The position numbers and the translations under genes are program-made. A stretch of 8,032 nucleotides of DNA from Cellvibrionales bacterium UBA2034 (GTDB taxonomy: Bacteria; Pseudomonadota; Gammaproteobacteria; Pseudomonadales; UBA7239), in NCBI GenBank assembly GCA_002333095.1, contig DDBK01000094.1, positions 5,056 to 13,087 on the forward strand, written 5' to 3'. This document shows positions 6,242 to 8,032 of the stretch, one piece after another (positions within the stretch are counted from its first letter, which is position 1; every line of letters begins with the position of its first letter). The notes beneath the pieces were generated by a model. It made no database searches. It was not told where the DNA came from and saw only the letters and a program-made list of their open reading frames with translations.

Positions 6242-7018
6242 ATGAAAAAGACGCTGACCTCCCTTTTTGCAGCTACAGCACTGACAGTAGCTTTCCTTGC
6301 CAATGCCGCTGGAACAGCACCGGTTGACCCTAAACAGGCAGATATTCTGCGAGCCGCTGTCCAGAAAGCTCGCCCGGGGCTCTCCATTGGTGAAATACGG
6401 GCATCTGCAATATCCGGACTTTTTGAAGTGGATCTTGGCGGCAAAGATACCGTCTATATGTCCGCCGATGGCAAATATATTGTCAGCGGCACCATGTATC
6501 GGGTTGAACCAAACCGTTTCGTGAATATTGCTGATGAGCGCATGCAACCCATGCGCGCCCAGAAGCTGGCTGCCGTCAAAAAAGATGAGATGGTTATTTA
6601 TTCGCCATCTGGCAAGCCAAAATCCTATGTCACCGTATTTACTGATATTGATTGTGGGTTTTGCCGGAAATTGCATAAGGAAATTCCAGAACTCAACGCC
6701 ATGGGTATAGAGGTTCGCTATCTGGCGTATCCACGTGCAGGCGTTCCTTCTCCTTCAGCAGATAAATTGATCACTGTCTGGTGTTCAAAAAATCCTGCCG
6801 ACACCATGACACAAATGAAAAGCGGTGTAGCTGTGGCAACCCAGGTTTGCGCCAAAAATCCGATTGCTTCGCAATACGCACTCGGCAATGAACTGGGCGT
6901 CAACGGGACACCTGCCCTTTTTACACCTGATGGTGAAATGCTTCCCGGCTATATGCCAGCGGCTGAATTGGCCGCCGCATTAGGTGTCAGCACCACACCG
7001 TCTGCAGGACAAAATTAA
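6242..7018 (+). CDS. dsbC: Thiol:disulfide interchange protein DsbC
   Basis: This is a periplasmic disulfide isomerase that corrects wrong disulfides and is kept reduced by the membrane protein DsbD. The protein has 258 residues with a standard signal peptide: MKK, a hydrophobic core at 8-20 and an ANA cleavage motif at 20-22. The N-terminal dimerisation domain (about 30-88) includes LFEVDLGGKDTVYMSADGKYIVSG. A linker leads to the thioredoxin-fold domain, with the active site CGFC (138-141) after VFTDIDC. A second cysteine pair (181 and 203) has the same spacing as the structural disulfide of E. coli DsbC, and the cis-proline loop is GTPALF (222-227, P224). E. coli has CGYC; CGFC is a common variant. 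AAGGTGA at a good distance supports the ATG. It follows xerD by 81 bases, an order also known from Pseudomonas. A short low-complexity tail (STTPSAGQN) ends it. Confidence 0.98.
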   Translation: MKKTLTSLFAATALTVAFLANAAGTAPVDPKQADILRAAVQKARPGLSIGEIRASAISGLFEVDLGGKDTVYMSADGKYIVSGTMYRVEPNRFVNIADERMQPMRAQKLAAVKKDEMVIYSPSGKPKSYVTVFTDIDCGFCRKLHKEIPELNAMGIEVRYLAYPRAGVPSPSADKLITVWCSKNPADTMTQMKSGVAVATQVCAKNPIASQYALGNELGVNGTPALFTPDGEMLPGYMPAAELAAALGVSTTPSAGQN

Positions 7019-7074
7019 TCCCGGATAGATAAATAGGCACCATCACACTGTCTGCATAATCAGAAAAGACAACC

Positions 7075-8032
7075 ATGCCAAACGCCTTTTCTTTTTCTGC
7101 AGCAGTGCTGAAGTGGTTCGATCATTCCGGCCGCAAACATTTGCCTTGGCAGAAAAACGTAACGCCGTACCGTGTCTGGTTGTCAGAAATCATGCTGCAG
7201 CAGACACAAGTAAGCACTGTCATTCCTTATTTTGAAAAATTTACAAACCGGTTCCCTGATATCTCATCACTGGCTTCTTCCCCGATTGATGATGTACTTT
7301 CGCTATGGACTGGCCTGGGTTATTACTCCAGGGCGCGCAATCTGCATCGCACTGCAAAGATTATCAGTGACGAATATTATCAGCAGTTTCCTGACAATAT
7401 TGATGAATTGATCAAACTGCCTGGAATCGGGCGATCTACAGCAGCGGCTATTGTCTCTATTGCGTACAACAAGAAAGCAGCAATCCTTGATGGCAACGTC
7501 AAGCGCGTACTCGCACGTTTCCATGCAGTTGATGGTTGGCCAGGCGATAATGCGGTTGCAAAAATACTCTGGCAACATGCGGAAGAACACACGCCTGCAA
7601 AACGCGCAGGCGATTACACGCAGGCCATGATGGATATTGGCGCCACTGTTTGCACACGCACCAAACCACGATGTGATACCTGTCCACTACACGTGCAATG
7701 CACTGCTTACAGACAAGATAGTGTTGCTCTATATCCTGGTCGCCGGGATAAAAAAATACTTCCTGTAAAAGCTGTGCAAATGCTGATGATCCGGAATCCA
7801 TCTGGTGAAGTATTGTTACAACAACGACCTCCAACGGGTCTATGGGGAGGGCTGTGGTGCCTGCCAGAAATTGAACTATCGGATAACATTGCGACAAGCT
7901 GCAAAGCCCTCTGCTGCCAGACGTCATTCAAACAGGAAATATGGCCCAGCTGGCGTCATAGCTTCAGTCACTACCATCTGGACATCACACCGGTGTTGGT
8001 CAAACTGGACAACATGCCATCTGCCGTAGCAG
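7075..8032 (+). CDS. mutY: Adenine DNA glycosylase MutY, 3' end missing
   Basis: The frame from ATG at 7075 stays open to the window edge and gives 319 residues of a protein that is usually about 350 long, so only the tail is lost. MutY removes adenine mispaired with 8-oxoguanine. Visible parts are WLSEIMLQQTQV with catalytic E38, WTGLGYYSRARNLH (78-91), the helix-hairpin-helix LPGIGRSTAAAI (115-126), LDGNVKRVLAR with catalytic D139, and an intact 4Fe-4S ligand set C193-X6-C200-X2-C203-X5-C209. The C-terminal NUDIX-like domain begins near 230 with LLQQRPPTGLWGGLW and contains the FSH motif (297-299), which recognises 8-oxoguanine. A small cysteine cluster (276, 280, 281) in that domain is not usual. 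The ribosome binding site is weak. The 56-base gap after dsbC holds no terminator, so the two genes may be cotranscribed. Confidence 0.97.
   Translation, partial: MPNAFSFSAAVLKWFDHSGRKHLPWQKNVTPYRVWLSEIMLQQTQVSTVIPYFEKFTNRFPDISSLASSPIDDVLSLWTGLGYYSRARNLHRTAKIISDEYYQQFPDNIDELIKLPGIGRSTAAAIVSIAYNKKAAILDGNVKRVLARFHAVDGWPGDNAVAKILWQHAEEHTPAKRAGDYTQAMMDIGATVCTRTKPRCDTCPLHVQCTAYRQDSVALYPGRRDKKILPVKAVQMLMIRNPSGEVLLQQRPPTGLWGGLWCLPEIELSDNIATSCKALCCQTSFKQEIWPSWRHSFSHYHLDITPVLVKLDNMPSAVA

Noticed and set aside
6176..6676. 166-codon open frame antisense to dsbC
   Set aside because: It lies opposite a clear DsbC gene, has unlike-protein composition rich in cysteine and serine, and shows no family motif.
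7019..7074. Terminator or promoter between dsbC and mutY
   Set aside because: No stable hairpin was found, and the CATAAT at 7055-7060 has no -35 partner.
7499..7927. 142-codon open frame antisense to mutY
   Set aside because: It is a shadow of the well-supported MutY frame without recognisable domain or ribosome binding site.
1..8032. Mobile element, CRISPR array, phage or defence genes
   Set aside because: No transposase, spaced direct repeats, terminal inverted repeats or defence domains were seen. XerD is the housekeeping recombinase in a conserved place, not an integron or phage integrase.

Overview
The window looks like ordinary chromosome from a gammaproteobacterium. The ribosomal protein S16, RimM, TrmD, L19, XerD, DsbC and MutY proteins all read like gammaproteobacterial family members, including the YTDPPENIF stretch of RimM and the XerD and TrmD motifs, which match the Escherichia coli and Pseudomonas proteins closely. 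The order rplS, then xerD, then dsbC also recalls Pseudomonas. Genus and order cannot be fixed from the sequence alone. Base composition is balanced to the eye and shows no obvious foreign island. No mobile element, CRISPR array, rRNA or tRNA gene is visible.

Left part (1-2984, minus strand): a compact four-gene cluster of membrane proteins, read from right to left. The order is a QmcA-type SPFH/band-7 protein, an NfeD-like partner, an uncharacterised single-pass protein with an AsmA-like beta-rich domain, and an LpxL/HtrB-type acyltransferase cut by the left window edge. Gaps are 2, 31 and 24 bases. SPFH with NfeD is a known pair. The AsmA-like protein and the acyltransferase behind it are the least ordinary part of the window and hint at a membrane-lipid role.

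Centre (2985-5250): a 220-base divergent intergenic region, then the classic operon rpsP-rimM-trmD-rplS (ribosomal protein S16, 16S maturation factor, tRNA m1G37 methyltransferase, ribosomal protein L19). It is closed by a perfect 13-bp hairpin terminator with a GCAA loop. The two ribosomal proteins start with ATG and the two modification enzymes start with GTG.

Right part (5252-8032, plus strand): xerD (chromosome dimer resolution), beginning one base after the terminator hairpin; dsbC (periplasmic disulfide isomerase); and mutY (adenine glycosylase of oxidative DNA repair), cut by the right edge. I see no strong evidence for a wholly new system. The best leads are the four-gene membrane cluster and the unusually tight terminator/xerD junction.
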